Program-made: the position numbers and the translations under genes | NCBI GenBank assembly: GCA_027063325.1 | Contig: JAMOSA010000144.1 | Location: 1-12,776, forward strand | DNA length: 12,776 nucleotides | From: Campylobacteraceae bacterium | GTDB lineage: Bacteria > Campylobacterota > Campylobacteria > Campylobacterales > Sulfurovaceae | Direction of reading: 5' to 3' | The notes under the pieces: generated by a model | Told to the model about the DNA's origin: nothing | The model's input: only the letters and a program-made list of their open reading frames with translations | Databases searched by the model: none | Shown: piece by piece, positions 1-7,310 of the stretch | How positions within the stretch are numbered: position 1 is the stretch's first letter | How the letters are laid out: each line of letters starts with the position of its first letter

Positions 1-873
1 TATGGGTGTCCTGATGGTGGCTTCCTTTTTGCCTCCTAATATCTCTTGTTTTAAGATTTCAAGAGCTTCTTTTTTGTCTTTTATATCTTTGTATCTTGGT
101 GGAGCTGATGGAAGATTTTGCTCTTTTATCTCTTTTGCATCTGGGAGATTGAAATCTTTGTAACTGCTGTTTGCTTGTTCTTCAATCTTGCCACCTTTGT
201 ATCTGTCAAAGAGTCCACCATCTTGTATATCATAAGCCCAATCTGGTTCTACTGCATCTTTTGGTAATGTTGATTTATCTGTGATTTTGGGAGTTTTGTG
301 TGGGGGTATGGCTACTACTTTGCATCTACAGTTCCAGCCGTTTGGTGGAAAGTGGGTACGCCACCACTCATCATCTTTTGGCAAAATGGTTCCATGCAAT
401 CTTCTATGGCTCTTTCTGGTGGAGCTATCTAGTATGGCTGAATATCTCAGATATTTGATATTTTTATCGCTATAAATTTTTTTTGCTTTTTGTACCTGGT
501 AGGCTACGCGAGTATTTGTATAAAAGATAGTCTTTAGGCGGTGTGTATTTACTGTTATGGTTTTTATTTCACCTGTTTGCCTATTTATTGCTTCTACTTC
601 TCCCCACCACCCTTTTTTGATAAGGGTTGGTTTTATGCTTCTTTTCCACTCATAAAAACTCTTACCCTCTTTTTGTGCTTTTATGATAGACTCTTTTATA
701 TCTGATAGTAGATCAAGGCGTTGTATTTTGGCTACTGTAAAGGCTTTGTGGTGGGCTTGGTGCATTAGCTCTTTGTAATTAAAGGTTAGCTTGTATCCCT
801 TTTGTCTTAGGTACTCTATCGCCTCTTTTGGGGGGAGTTTAGCTATCTGTTTTGTATCACTGCTCAAGCTCAC
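1..873 (-). CDS. Phage Mu gpF-like minor head (head morphogenesis) protein, 3' end outside window
   Basis: Minor capsid protein of the Mu gpF / SPP1 gp7 family, which sits at the portal vertex and is needed for head assembly and probably DNA delivery. 291 codons are open to the window edge, so the C-terminus is missing. The diagnostic family block is clear at residues 149-184: an Asp-x-x-Thr-Arg...His run, then LHG, then PPNGWNCRC with its two cysteines (C182, C184). I choose the GTG at 873-871 because it is the first start after an in-frame TAA, it has GGAG eight bases upstream, and it overlaps the portal stop by 17 bases, so it is translationally coupled. Residues 1-130 are the usual helical N-terminal part. 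The last visible residues (about 265-291, ending ATIRTPI) go beyond the gp7 core and resemble the start of the nuclease-like domain often fused to these proteins. The family call is firm; the C-terminal domain is inference. Confidence 0.93.
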   Translation of the reverse strand, partial: MSLSSDTKQIAKLPPKEAIEYLRQKGYKLTFNYKELMHQAHHKAFTVAKIQRLDLLSDIKESIIKAQKEGKSFYEWKRSIKPTLIKKGWWGEVEAINRQTGEIKTITVNTHRLKTIFYTNTRVAYQVQKAKKIYSDKNIKYLRYSAILDSSTRKSHRRLHGTILPKDDEWWRTHFPPNGWNCRCKVVAIPPHKTPKITDKSTLPKDAVEPDWAYDIQDGGLFDRYKGGKIEEQANSSYKDFNLPDAKEIKEQNLPSAPPRYKDIKDKKEALEILKQEILGGKKEATIRTPI

Positions 874-2155
874 TTAATACTCCATTTGCAAAAATATAAC
901 TCTCTAGCATAGATTCAAATTTTGGATTGTCAAACTTCTCTATTTTTGACAGTGCCTCTTCATATGAGCTTGATGAGGCTATGATTGTATAGATTTGTTC
1001 AAGTTCATTTGAGAGTTTTTTTGTATCAAGCTCTTTGAGTTGATCATCTTGGTAGCTTAGCGGTTTTGGATTTTTGGTTTTGTTTGGGATAAGTTTTTGT
1101 GATGAGTGGTTTTCTTCTATATCTATACCATAGGTTCTAACCAGATACTCTTTTGTAAACTTGAAGTTATCACCCATAATATTTTTGATGTTTGCATCTC
1201 TTGTGGCTAATTCTATATTTGGATCATCTTGGTCTTTTAGAGTAAATTCTATATTCTCTTTTATATAATTTAACTCTTTGAATTTGGCTATTAACTCTTT
1301 GATAGCTTCTTTTAGTAAGTTTGTATCACTCAGGGCTAAATCTTCGCTTAACTCTTTGTGTGTCTTGGCTGCTGCATAAGAGCCACTTTGGACATTTGCA
1401 GTCAAATTTCCACCCAAAATAGCACGATTGATTTGATTATCCAGATACTCTACTATCTCTTTGAATCCTCCTTTATTTGTCGGAGTCTGTAGCTCTATAT
1501 TGTCATTTTCTTCTATTACTGCTACATCTCCTCCAAGCATAGAGTATAACTCTTCAGCCAGTATGTTTTTATCTCCATCTGTTTTGCCCACTACCCATGG
1601 GGTGCCAAATCTCTCTAAAAACTCTATCCAAAATTCGAGTGAAGCTGCTTTGAACTTGCGTAACCAGAAAAGCGTATAGTAGAGTGGTCTGCCAAGAGGT
1701 GCATTAAATTTGGCACGACTGATTAGATGTATTGCTTTGTATCTATCTACCTCTTGGAGATTATAAAAGAGTTTCTCATCTTGCAAAGAGAACATTCTAT
1801 AATCTCTTTCTATTGGTTTTGGATAGAAAAGATACTCTTTTTCATACCAGTTCAGCTCAAATACACTAAAGCCTTGCAGAAATGTATCAAGTACTTGGCT
1901 TCTAAAATTGTAGTTTAAAATCTTTTCGAGTTCGCCTTTGATGGCTTTGTTTTTGGTGGTGATTACTAACTCTTTTTTGAGTGAAGTACTCTTTCTGATG
2001 CTGACTGCACTCAGTACACTGGCATCACTCTCTATTTTTTGTATCTCAAAATCATCTAACCATTCTTTATAGACTGGCAATTCATTGGAAAAGAGGAGAA
2101 TATTTTTTTGTAACTGATAGAGAGTTCTCTTTTTTGTTTTGGTATTTTTAGGCAT
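857..2155 (-). CDS. Portal protein, Mu gp29-like (DUF935)
   Basis: Portal (connector) protein of 432 residues. In the family this forms the dodecameric ring at the head vertex through which DNA is packaged and to which the tail attaches. Visible DUF935 signatures are a GFSVFELNW block at about residues 95-103, the GRPLYYTLFWLRKFKAASLE block followed by FWIEFLERFGTPWVVGK (155-191), and AILGGNLT...GSYAAAKTHKEL (246-269), which matches the family's 'LGqtlT...GSxAaaxvH' signature. The length is slightly below the roughly 450-520 residues usual for the family. The ATG at 2155 shares its A with the terminase stop (TAATG), with AAGGA about nine bases upstream, so it is coupled to the terminase. It is followed directly by the gpF-like gene, which keeps the Mu order terminase-portal-F. 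Confidence 0.94.
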   Translation of the reverse strand: MPKNTKTKKRTLYQLQKNILLFSNELPVYKEWLDDFEIQKIESDASVLSAVSIRKSTSLKKELVITTKNKAIKGELEKILNYNFRSQVLDTFLQGFSVFELNWYEKEYLFYPKPIERDYRMFSLQDEKLFYNLQEVDRYKAIHLISRAKFNAPLGRPLYYTLFWLRKFKAASLEFWIEFLERFGTPWVVGKTDGDKNILAEELYSMLGGDVAVIEENDNIELQTPTNKGGFKEIVEYLDNQINRAILGGNLTANVQSGSYAAAKTHKELSEDLALSDTNLLKEAIKELIAKFKELNYIKENIEFTLKDQDDPNIELATRDANIKNIMGDNFKFTKEYLVRTYGIDIEENHSSQKLIPNKTKNPKPLSYQDDQLKELDTKKLSNELEQIYTIIASSSSYEEALSKIEKFDNPKFESMLESYIFANGVLSELEQ

Positions 2156-3861
2156 TATCTATATCCTTTGTATCTTTTTTTGATATGTTTTTTGTTTGTT
2201 CGAGGTTTTGAATTTTTTTTGAGCCTAACAAGTCTCCAGAGTCCAGACAGTGCATCACTTAGATCATCATTTATAGCTTCTGGAAAATCATCAAGTTCTC
2301 TGAACAATTCTATATGCTCCCCTACAAAGATAATATCAGGGTCACTATCCATAAGTGGAAATTCAAGCTCTGCTATACGATCCTCTTTTTTATCTTTATT
2401 ATGGATAAACCTAGTATTTGGTATTACACCCAAAGTTTCTATACACTTATCTTTAAACCAATCACGGTAGAGATAAAAACCTCCGTTTGTCTCTCCACCT
2501 ATTAAATAGAAGTTCTCTTTGTTGTATAGTTCTACTAGGTGGTTTACTGCTTTTAATCCTTTGATTTGGCTTCTGTAAGAGTAGTAGATGTAGAGCTTTT
2601 TGCCACTCTCATCAAATCCACCAGCAACTAGAGCAAAGTAATCTCCTTTGATGCTATCCCCCTTGAAATCGGTAAATAGAAATTTTTTGACAAGCTTTGG
2701 TGCTTGAGTCTTTGAGATGATTTGAAACTTGGCACTGTCAAATGTTGCAAATTCACTTCCTGGATTGTTTTGTTGCTCTTTTTCAAATGATTTTTTATTT
2801 CTTATTCTTTTCTTCATCAAAGATTCCAAAGATGCTCCACTCCACAAAAGCTTAGCACCACTATCCATTTGTAGTCTATTTTTCAAATAAAATTTATGAG
2901 CTTTCTCTTCTCCTTTTGTTTTGTAGAGATTTTCATATATATCCCAAAGGTCCATTCTCTTTGGAAATCTGAGTATTGCTTTATAAATTTTTGGGTGCCA
3001 AAAAGCCAACTTGAGTTTTCTAGCCAAGACACTATCTTTGTGTAGCAAAGTTCCAATATATATAATATCCATAATATCATCTACACCTGCGAGGTTATCT
3101 ACTGCACTATCTAACCAATCTTCAAGCTTGTCTCTTTGGCGTGGATTTTTTACATTTTCATCATTTTCTAGATCATCTATAATTGTAAGATCTGGTCTAA
3201 AGGTGCCGTGTTTTACACCTCTTACTCTTTTTCCACTGCCATATCCTTTGATTCTGATATTGTTTTTTGTAACTATATCTCCTACTTTCCAACTATTGCC
3301 AATGCCACATATATCAGGAAAATCCTGTTTTAGTCTGGGGTTTTCTTCTAGTTCAGCTTTTATAGCCTCTATCTCAAGCTCTGTTAGTTCTACTGCATCT
3401 GAGAAGAGCGTAACAAAATGCTTTAGCTCGTAAGCTATAACATAGACAATAAAGGTAAGTGCAACATCAGTACTCTTTCCAAAGCCTCTAGGAGCAGCAA
3501 TTGCAAACTTTTTACCTGGAGTATTCTTACCCTTTTTATTTCTAATGATGTAGTATATTCTTTTTAGGTCCTCTTGTAATATACTCTCCTCTTCTATTTT
3601 GTAGTAGTGTGGAAAGTAAGTTTTTCTAAAGTAATGAAAATCACTAAAGGCTCTTTTAATTCTATAGGCTTTTTGCTCTATGGGCAGTGGGTTTATAGAT
3701 GCAATCTCTTCTTTTAGAGGAGCAATGAACTCTTGTAGCCATCTTTTGAAAGCTTTCCTTGATAATTTTGGAACCTCTTTTTGCTTTAAACCATCAGCCT
3801 CAAGAGTTTCTTTTGTCTCTTTTAAAAATTCAAATAACTCCTCTTTGCTAAATAGAGACAT
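2155..3861 (-). CDS. Terminase large subunit, Mu gp28-like
   Basis: DNA packaging motor, 568 residues, with an N-terminal ATPase and a C-terminal RNase H-like nuclease that cuts the DNA. The Walker A loop is APRGFGKST at residues 123-131 (K129). Walker B is LTIIDDLENDE from about 225, with D229/D230 and an acidic catalytic residue just after. A probable coupling motif is IYIGT at 267-271. Nuclease acidic residues are likely D398 (FTDFKG), E457 (GGETNGG) and D533/D536 (DDLSDALSG), the normal spacing for a large terminase. The ATG at 3861 lies inside the end of the upstream DUF1804 gene (14-base overlap) with AGAGGA upstream. Lysine and arginine crowd the last 25 residues, as in many terminases. 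All catalytic residues appear intact, so the gene should be functional. Confidence 0.95.
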   Translation of the reverse strand: MSLFSKEELFEFLKETKETLEADGLKQKEVPKLSRKAFKRWLQEFIAPLKEEIASINPLPIEQKAYRIKRAFSDFHYFRKTYFPHYYKIEEESILQEDLKRIYYIIRNKKGKNTPGKKFAIAAPRGFGKSTDVALTFIVYVIAYELKHFVTLFSDAVELTELEIEAIKAELEENPRLKQDFPDICGIGNSWKVGDIVTKNNIRIKGYGSGKRVRGVKHGTFRPDLTIIDDLENDENVKNPRQRDKLEDWLDSAVDNLAGVDDIMDIIYIGTLLHKDSVLARKLKLAFWHPKIYKAILRFPKRMDLWDIYENLYKTKGEEKAHKFYLKNRLQMDSGAKLLWSGASLESLMKKRIRNKKSFEKEQQNNPGSEFATFDSAKFQIISKTQAPKLVKKFLFTDFKGDSIKGDYFALVAGGFDESGKKLYIYYSYRSQIKGLKAVNHLVELYNKENFYLIGGETNGGFYLYRDWFKDKCIETLGVIPNTRFIHNKDKKEDRIAELEFPLMDSDPDIIFVGEHIELFRELDDFPEAINDDLSDALSGLWRLVRLKKNSKPRTNKKHIKKRYKGYR

Positions 3862-4312
3862 CTGTCAATTCCTCTTGTAAAGCTTCTATCAATTCAATAA
3901 GCTCTTGTAGGCACTCTTTGTTTTTGTAATTTTTTTTTGCACTCAAAATGATAGTTTTGATTGTGTTTTTAATAATGCCGTGTTTAAAGATTTCGGGGTC
4001 TTCGTAGTTGGCTACTTTTTGCATTTTTGCAAAAGCATCCCCTATCTGGCTTATTTTTTCGGCTTTTATATCTGCTTTTAGGTTGCTATCTTTGATTTCT
4101 GCCAAAAAGTCATTCATAGCCTCTAAAAAGCTTGAGTATAGCTTGTCTCCACCTTTGCTTAAAAGAGCGTTTGCTCTTTGGGTATCCCAATCTTTGGCTT
4201 TTGATTTATAATTTTGTATTGTGCGTTTTGTAACACCAAGCAAAGAGGCAATATTGTCTAAACTCATACCTTTTATGTACAACTCTTTTGCTATCGCCTC
4301 TTTTTTTCTCAT
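3848..4312 (-). CDS. DUF1804 helix-turn-helix protein, probable terminase small subunit
   Basis: Protein of 154 residues. Residues 7-42 form a clear helix-turn-helix: IAKELYIKGMSLDNIASLLG then VTKRTIQNYK. They are followed by KDWDTQRANALLSKGG, which matches the DUF1804 family pattern (helix-turn-helix, then a 'DWD-x-x-RA' segment and a long helical tail). In Mu-like phages DUF1804 genes sit just before the large terminase, which fits a DNA-recognition (small terminase) role, although I know of no direct proof for this family. The ATG at 4312 overlaps the stop of the upstream gene (ATGA type) with AAAAGGA upstream. The C-terminal half (about 60-150) is helical and rich in Lys/Glu, suitable for oligomerisation. 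A transcriptional regulator is the alternative, but the operon position makes that less likely. Confidence 0.8.
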   Translation of the reverse strand: MRKKEAIAKELYIKGMSLDNIASLLGVTKRTIQNYKSKAKDWDTQRANALLSKGGDKLYSSFLEAMNDFLAEIKDSNLKADIKAEKISQIGDAFAKMQKVANYEDPEIFKHGIIKNTIKTIILSAKKNYKNKECLQELIELIEALQEELTDVSI

Positions 4313-4698
4313 AAGTATCCTTTTAGGTTTAATTTTTTGTTTTTGTGTTTGAATCTATAGGTAGTATTTGTTTTTTTGCTTTCCTCTATGGTTGTTGGTA
4401 TCTTTTTGTTTGCCATCTTTTGGAGGTAACTTTCTATCTCTTTGAGTCTCTCTTTGAAACTCTCTTGTGTCAATTCATTTCTCTTTCTTAGTTCAAATAT
4501 TGTGAGTTCTACTACAATTTGTTTTAGCAGGGGTGTAGGATTGGCAGGAATTGATATAAATGAGCCAACAAAAGAGATTGCATCACATATTGCATCATCG
4601 AGTACCTCTTGGTTTAATTTACCTGAAGCATTCAAATCCGTGAGTGCTACTAACTCTTTTTGGCTAATCTCTTTTGTGAGGTCATCTAATGTTATCAA
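4309..4698 (-). CDS. Mu gp36-like protein (DUF1320), head-tail joining region
   Basis: Protein of 129 residues matching the DUF1320/Mu gp36 family: an acidic helical N-terminus (ITLDDLTKEISQKELVALTD), then a helical core with IPANPTPLLKQIVVELTIFE around residues 50-70, typical of gp6-type connector folds. The likely role is completing the head-tail joint. This is inferred from family and position; Mu gp36 has been little studied. The start is TTG (4698-4696), chosen because AAGGAG lies six bases upstream and no other start in frame is as well placed. It is the first gene after the 70-base gap that follows the capsid gene. In Mu, gp36 also follows the capsid gene, so the local order is kept. 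The last 20 residues are Lys/Asn-rich and probably disordered. Confidence 0.82.
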   Translation of the reverse strand: MITLDDLTKEISQKELVALTDLNASGKLNQEVLDDAICDAISFVGSFISIPANPTPLLKQIVVELTIFELRKRNELTQESFKERLKEIESYLQKMANKKIPTTIEESKKTNTTYRFKHKNKKLNLKGYL

Positions 4699-4734
4699 TT
4701 TTTACTCCTTTGCTACAATTACGCCTCAAACGAC

Positions 4735-4759
4735 ACAAACCCCTAAAATAGGGATTTGT
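4735..4759 (-). promoter_or_regulatory. Strong hairpin between capsid and gp36-like genes
   Basis: An 11-position inverted repeat, ACAAACCCCTA (4735-4745) against TAGGGATTTGT (4749-4759), leaves a three-base loop (AAA). Ten positions pair and one does not (C4740/A4754). It starts ten bases past the capsid stop in the only sizeable gap of the leftward operon. The bases after the stem in the transcribed direction are GTGTCGTTTGAGG, with no U tract, so this is not a standard intrinsic terminator. A leaky attenuator or a 3' stabiliser/processing site that raises capsid yield over downstream proteins fits better. No promoter was recognised in the gap. The hairpin is seen; the role is inferred. Confidence 0.6.
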
Positions 4760-4768
4760 ATGTGGTAA

Positions 4769-5743
4769 TTAAGGGGTATATACTAGATTGATTAATGCTC
4801 CTGGACGAATACATACAGGTATTGCTCTCATTTCAGAAATGATATTCCACCCTTTGCCTTTTTGTAGGACTTCTGGTTGTGCTGCAAAAAACATCTTTGG
4901 ACCCATAGTTTGTGCTTCTGTATGGTTTGCCCTAGAGTAGTATGTTTTATATACATTCTCATCCAGGGGTGTAACGATTGCTTTGTTATCTTCTAAAAAC
5001 TTTTTAATTTGCCCTCTTGTGTTTTTGTAAGTAGCTGAATATGGGATAAATTTTGTTCCATGCACTACTAAAACTCTTCTGCTTTCAATCTCTTCCCATT
5101 TTGCTAGATGATTTTCAAACAGTTTCTCATCTTTTGCCAGTTTTGCAATACCATCAATATAGCTTCTACTAGCTAGTATCTCATATGAAGGGATATATCC
5201 AAGCTCCTCTTCTAATTTTTGTTCAATCTCGTTTAGTATAGATATAATCTCTTTTCCCTCTTTTGCTTCTACTGGAGTGTTGGTTGATTTGAACTCAAAG
5301 AGTGTTTTTCCTTTGCCATCAACTACTTTACCAAAGAGTGCACCTACTGCCATATATTCTAGTGTTGTTAGAAAAGTGTTTTTTTGGAATGCAAGTATTT
5401 GTGCTACTCTTTGTGAGAGTGTTTGTACTCTCTCTTTGCCATTTAAAGCACTGATTTGATTTAGTTCAGATGCTGTTATGGTTTTTTCTAGTGGAAATCT
5501 GGGGATTGTAAGATCTATTAGGAATTTGTCGCCAGTGTCAGTAATTAGATGTTCTCCCTCTTCTGAGACACTCTCTAATACTACTCCCGCACCTTTATAA
5601 ATTGGGATTTGTATATTTGGGGATATTTTTCCCTCTTTGTTTTTTGCAAAATATTTATCATATACATATTTTGGTGCTGCTTTTATCTGCATAATAATTT
5701 CTACCATACTGATGACAGTAAAGTATTTAAGTAACTCTTTCAT
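4769..5743 (-). CDS. Major capsid protein, lambda gpE-like
   Basis: Main shell protein, 324 residues, close to the usual 330-350 of the lambda gpE family (an HK97-type fold). Family marks are PRFPLEKTITASELNQI from about residue 81, repeated Arg/Gln helical residues at 104-120, and the hallmark TTLEYMAVGALFGKVVDGKG starting at residue 126 and ending with the LFEF strand (148-151). The C-terminal half contains EIESRRVLVVHGT and PEVLQKGKGW, typical of the domain that packs the capsomer. The ATG at 5743 has AGGAG five bases upstream and follows the decoration gene by eight bases. The first 18 residues are hydrophobic and not obviously part of the fold; an internal Met at 14 or 18 is possible but lacks as good a ribosome site. 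Mu's own capsid gene T encodes a different sequence family, so an E-like capsid in a Mu-like operon is a mosaic trait. Confidence 0.88.
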   Translation of the reverse strand: MKELLKYFTVISMVEIIMQIKAAPKYVYDKYFAKNKEGKISPNIQIPIYKGAGVVLESVSEEGEHLITDTGDKFLIDLTIPRFPLEKTITASELNQISALNGKERVQTLSQRVAQILAFQKNTFLTTLEYMAVGALFGKVVDGKGKTLFEFKSTNTPVEAKEGKEIISILNEIEQKLEEELGYIPSYEILASRSYIDGIAKLAKDEKLFENHLAKWEEIESRRVLVVHGTKFIPYSATYKNTRGQIKKFLEDNKAIVTPLDENVYKTYYSRANHTEAQTMGPKMFFAAQPEVLQKGKGWNIISEMRAIPVCIRPGALINLVYTP

Positions 5744-5751
5744 CTTCTCTC

Positions 5752-6069
5752 CTATACTAATATAATTTTATTTTCAAATGCACTGAGCTTCATTCTGTCT
5801 GTTATGCCATCTATATGTTTTTCTACAACTTTGCCTACAAGAAGTACAGTAGCTGTATCACTTTTGTCTAAAATATCACACAAGATTCCATTTACTTCTA
5901 CATCTTCACTATCTATGGCTTTAGTAAAACTTTTGCCTCCATCTACTGTGACAAGTGGAGTTCCTATTGTTAGTTCATTATCAGTAACTACAACTTGAGC
6001 ATCTATGCTTAGTATATTTTCTACAATCACATCACTATATTGTGGCGGTTGTTTTTTGATATTACCCAT
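5752..6069 (-). CDS. Head decoration protein, lambda gpD-like
   Basis: Protein of 105 residues, the size of lambda gpD (110). The fold signature is the β-rich segment NELTIGTPLVTVDGGK (about 32-47), then VNGILCDILDKSD and the closing strand TATVLLVGKVVEK (about 73-85). This matches the family pattern of a 'G-x-x-L' turn, a short hydrophilic loop and a final strand. In lambda, trimers of gpD cap the shell at threefold sites and hold it together after DNA fills it. The gene lies directly before the capsid gene, as D precedes E in lambda. The ATG at 6069 overlaps the gpI-like stop by eight bases and uses an AGGAG embedded in the last codons of that gene. Confidence 0.85.
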   Translation of the reverse strand: MGNIKKQPPQYSDVIVENILSIDAQVVVTDNELTIGTPLVTVDGGKSFTKAIDSEDVEVNGILCDILDKSDTATVLLVGKVVEKHIDGITDRMKLSAFENKIILV

Positions 6070-6382
6070 CTTTTTCTCCTAAAGCTAATTTGACTACATC
6101 AAACTTCTCTTTTGGTTTGTTTGAAGCTGAAAATTGGTTTGATTCTGGGATTTGTATGATTGGTTTTGCATCTTTTATAAAATCATCAAACCCTCTTTTG
6201 TCTGTAAGTGCATAATTGATAGCCCAATCTTTTTGTTCTTTTGTTATCTTTTTTGCTTCTATTGCCTTTTTGACTTTCTGTTTTGCATTTTGTTTGTCGA
6301 GCTTTTTTAACCTGTTTTTCAACTTTTTTATCTCTTTTTTTAGTTTGTCATTTTGTTCTTTTAATTCTTCTGTTTTGGTCAT
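6062..6382 (-). CDS. Nested in-frame scaffold protein, Mu gpZ-like
   Basis: Predicted second product of the protease gene, starting at its Met158 (ATG 6382-6380) and sharing its stop, 106 residues long. The evidence is an unusually good ribosome site inside the coding frame, AGGAGAGAGGAA directly before the ATG (GGAG spaced seven bases). It sits exactly at the junction between the protease domain and the Lys/Glu/Leu coiled coil (MTKTEELKEQNDKLKKEIKK). In Mu the I gene makes both the protease gpI and, from an internal start, the scaffold gpZ, so this layout is known in the family. The free scaffold would be made in excess and act as the internal core on which the capsid assembles. Translation from this start is inferred, not shown. 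Confidence 0.72.
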   Translation of the reverse strand: MTKTEELKEQNDKLKKEIKKLKNRLKKLDKQNAKQKVKKAIEAKKITKEQKDWAINYALTDKRGFDDFIKDAKPIIQIPESNQFSASNKPKEKFDVVKLALGEKDG

Positions 6383-6853
6383 TTCCTCTCTCCTGATATT
6401 TTTTGCAACAATTGCTTTTAGCTCTGTAAAAAAAGGGGTGTTTGTAAGAGCTACTGAGTGTAGATGCCATCCAATATTTCTACCACTTTTTGAGTCGGTT
6501 GCATTTTGTATAAGCACGGGGCTTAGATATCTGTACTCTTTGTTTTTTATCTGTTTTTTTGCTCTCTTTGTCCATTCTATTTTTGCAAAGAGTGTGTTAT
6601 TTTCTATTTTTAACCCTCCTGGGTATCTTATCCAGCCACTTGCAGGTGCTTTTTTGCCTGATAATGTTTGATGCTCATAATCTACTACCAAATCTACTTT
6701 TGTATTTTGAAAATTTGTGAGTATTTGGTTTAGATCCGATTTACTCAATTCAAACTCTCCTGCTTCATGTCCTTTCCATTTACCTACTTTTGCTACTTCA
6801 TACCATCCTCCTCTATTTTTTAGTTTGCAACTTATTACTTTGTCCAATTGCAT
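6062..6853 (-). CDS. Prohead protease with C-terminal scaffold region, Mu gpI-like
   Basis: Protein of 263 residues in the Mu gpI family, the maturation protease that degrades the internal scaffold during head assembly. The N-terminal protease domain (about 1-150) shows VDLVVDYEHQT (52-63), APASGWI (69-75), LFAKIEWTKRAKK (88-100), EYRYLSPV (106-113) and VALTNTPF (134-141), all conserved family blocks. H61 is the best catalytic histidine candidate and S111 (YLSP) or S72 the serine; I cannot decide between them by eye. Residues 158-205 are a charged Lys/Glu-rich coiled coil, as expected for the scaffold part. The ATG at 6853 has AGGAG eight bases upstream and overlaps the gp37-like gene by 19 bases. 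A second, in-frame start inside the gene is described separately. Confidence 0.93.
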   Translation of the reverse strand: MQLDKVISCKLKNRGGWYEVAKVGKWKGHEAGEFELSKSDLNQILTNFQNTKVDLVVDYEHQTLSGKKAPASGWIRYPGGLKIENNTLFAKIEWTKRAKKQIKNKEYRYLSPVLIQNATDSKSGRNIGWHLHSVALTNTPFFTELKAIVAKNIRREEMTKTEELKEQNDKLKKEIKKLKNRLKKLDKQNAKQKVKKAIEAKKITKEQKDWAINYALTDKRGFDDFIKDAKPIIQIPESNQFSASNKPKEKFDVVKLALGEKDG

Positions 6854-7272
6854 ATATATCTCTCCTCATCTGGTATTGTTATATCTATACTCTTTGTAAA
6901 TATCGTTAGATACCCTGTGTCTGTTTTTGCATCAAAAATCTTTTTAGTTTTTTTTATGTCCACTTGGTATTTGAGTATATTAATTAGTACCAATTCTGTT
7001 TTTTGTTGTATTTGCAGTAGTGACTGGAGAGCATTTTGTCTGTACTCCTCAGTTTTGGAAGCTGTCATATCCACAAAATATAGATTTATGTGTATAACCC
7101 TTTTGTCTAGCGATGGAGTATCTCCAGTATAATCTACAAATACTATTGGTAGCTGGGATTTGATTAACTCTGGTTCTTTGTAACTACTAAGTTCACCAAG
7201 ATAGTATTTTGCATTAAATCCCGTGCTTTTTATTGCTTCAAGAATATCTTTTAGTACCTCTTCAATACTCAT
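6835..7272 (-). CDS. Mu gp37-like protein (DUF1834), probable tail/neck completion protein
   Basis: Protein of 145 residues from the ATG at 7272 (MSIEEVLKDILEAIKS). It has an N-terminal helix, LPIVFVDYTGD in the middle, an extended strand (VIHINLYFVDM), a helical stretch (NALQSLLQIQQKTEL) and final strands. This matches DUF1834/Mu gp37 and recalls tail-terminator type folds. The open frame extends 17 codons upstream to an ATG at 7323, but GAGGG lies only three bases before the 7272 start and a -10-like box is at 7290-7295, so the longer form would begin upstream of its own promoter. In Mu this gene follows gp36; here it heads the head operon and lies next to the divergent lysis/tail operon. 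The role is inferred from family and size. Confidence 0.72.
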   Translation of the reverse strand: MSIEEVLKDILEAIKSTGFNAKYYLGELSSYKEPELIKSQLPIVFVDYTGDTPSLDKRVIHINLYFVDMTASKTEEYRQNALQSLLQIQQKTELVLINILKYQVDIKKTKKIFDAKTDTGYLTIFTKSIDITIPDEERYICNWTK

Positions 7273-7289
7273 TGACCCTCTTTTTTTAT

Positions 7290-7310
7290 ATTGTAAAACA
7301 AATACAAACT
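7290..7310 (-). promoter_or_regulatory. Putative leftward promoter of the head operon
   Basis: On the minus strand a TACAAT box (7295-7290) is directly preceded by the T-rich stretch AGTTTGTATTTGTTT and has no good -35. This resembles the housekeeping promoters of Campylobacterota, where a T-rich region replaces the -35. It would give a leader of about 11 bases before the ATG at 7272. A TTGTA/TACAA inverted repeat (7291-7295 and 7303-7307) covers the box and could be an operator. Real Mu late promoters need an activator, and none can be assessed here. Confidence 0.4.

Noticed and set aside
281..475. Plus-strand open frame of 64 codons opposite the gpF-like gene
   Set aside because: It covers the conserved gpF motif (GWNCRC) read on the other strand; no independent coding signal.
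3011..3433. Plus-strand open frame of 140 codons opposite the terminase gene
   Set aside because: It is antisense to the ATPase domain with clear Walker motifs. Its product is Ser/Phe/Leu-rich, as expected from reading AT-rich coding DNA backwards, and it has no ribosome site.
4735..4759. Intrinsic terminator after the capsid gene
   Set aside because: The hairpin is strong but the downstream bases on the transcribed strand lack a U tract, and head genes continue beyond it with no visible new promoter. It is listed as a regulatory hairpin instead.
6216..6671. Plus-strand open frame of 151 codons opposite the protease/scaffold gene
   Set aside because: The product is a Phe/Ser-rich mirror of the Lys/Glu-rich coiled coil. 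The apparent membrane helices are an artefact of the reverse strand.
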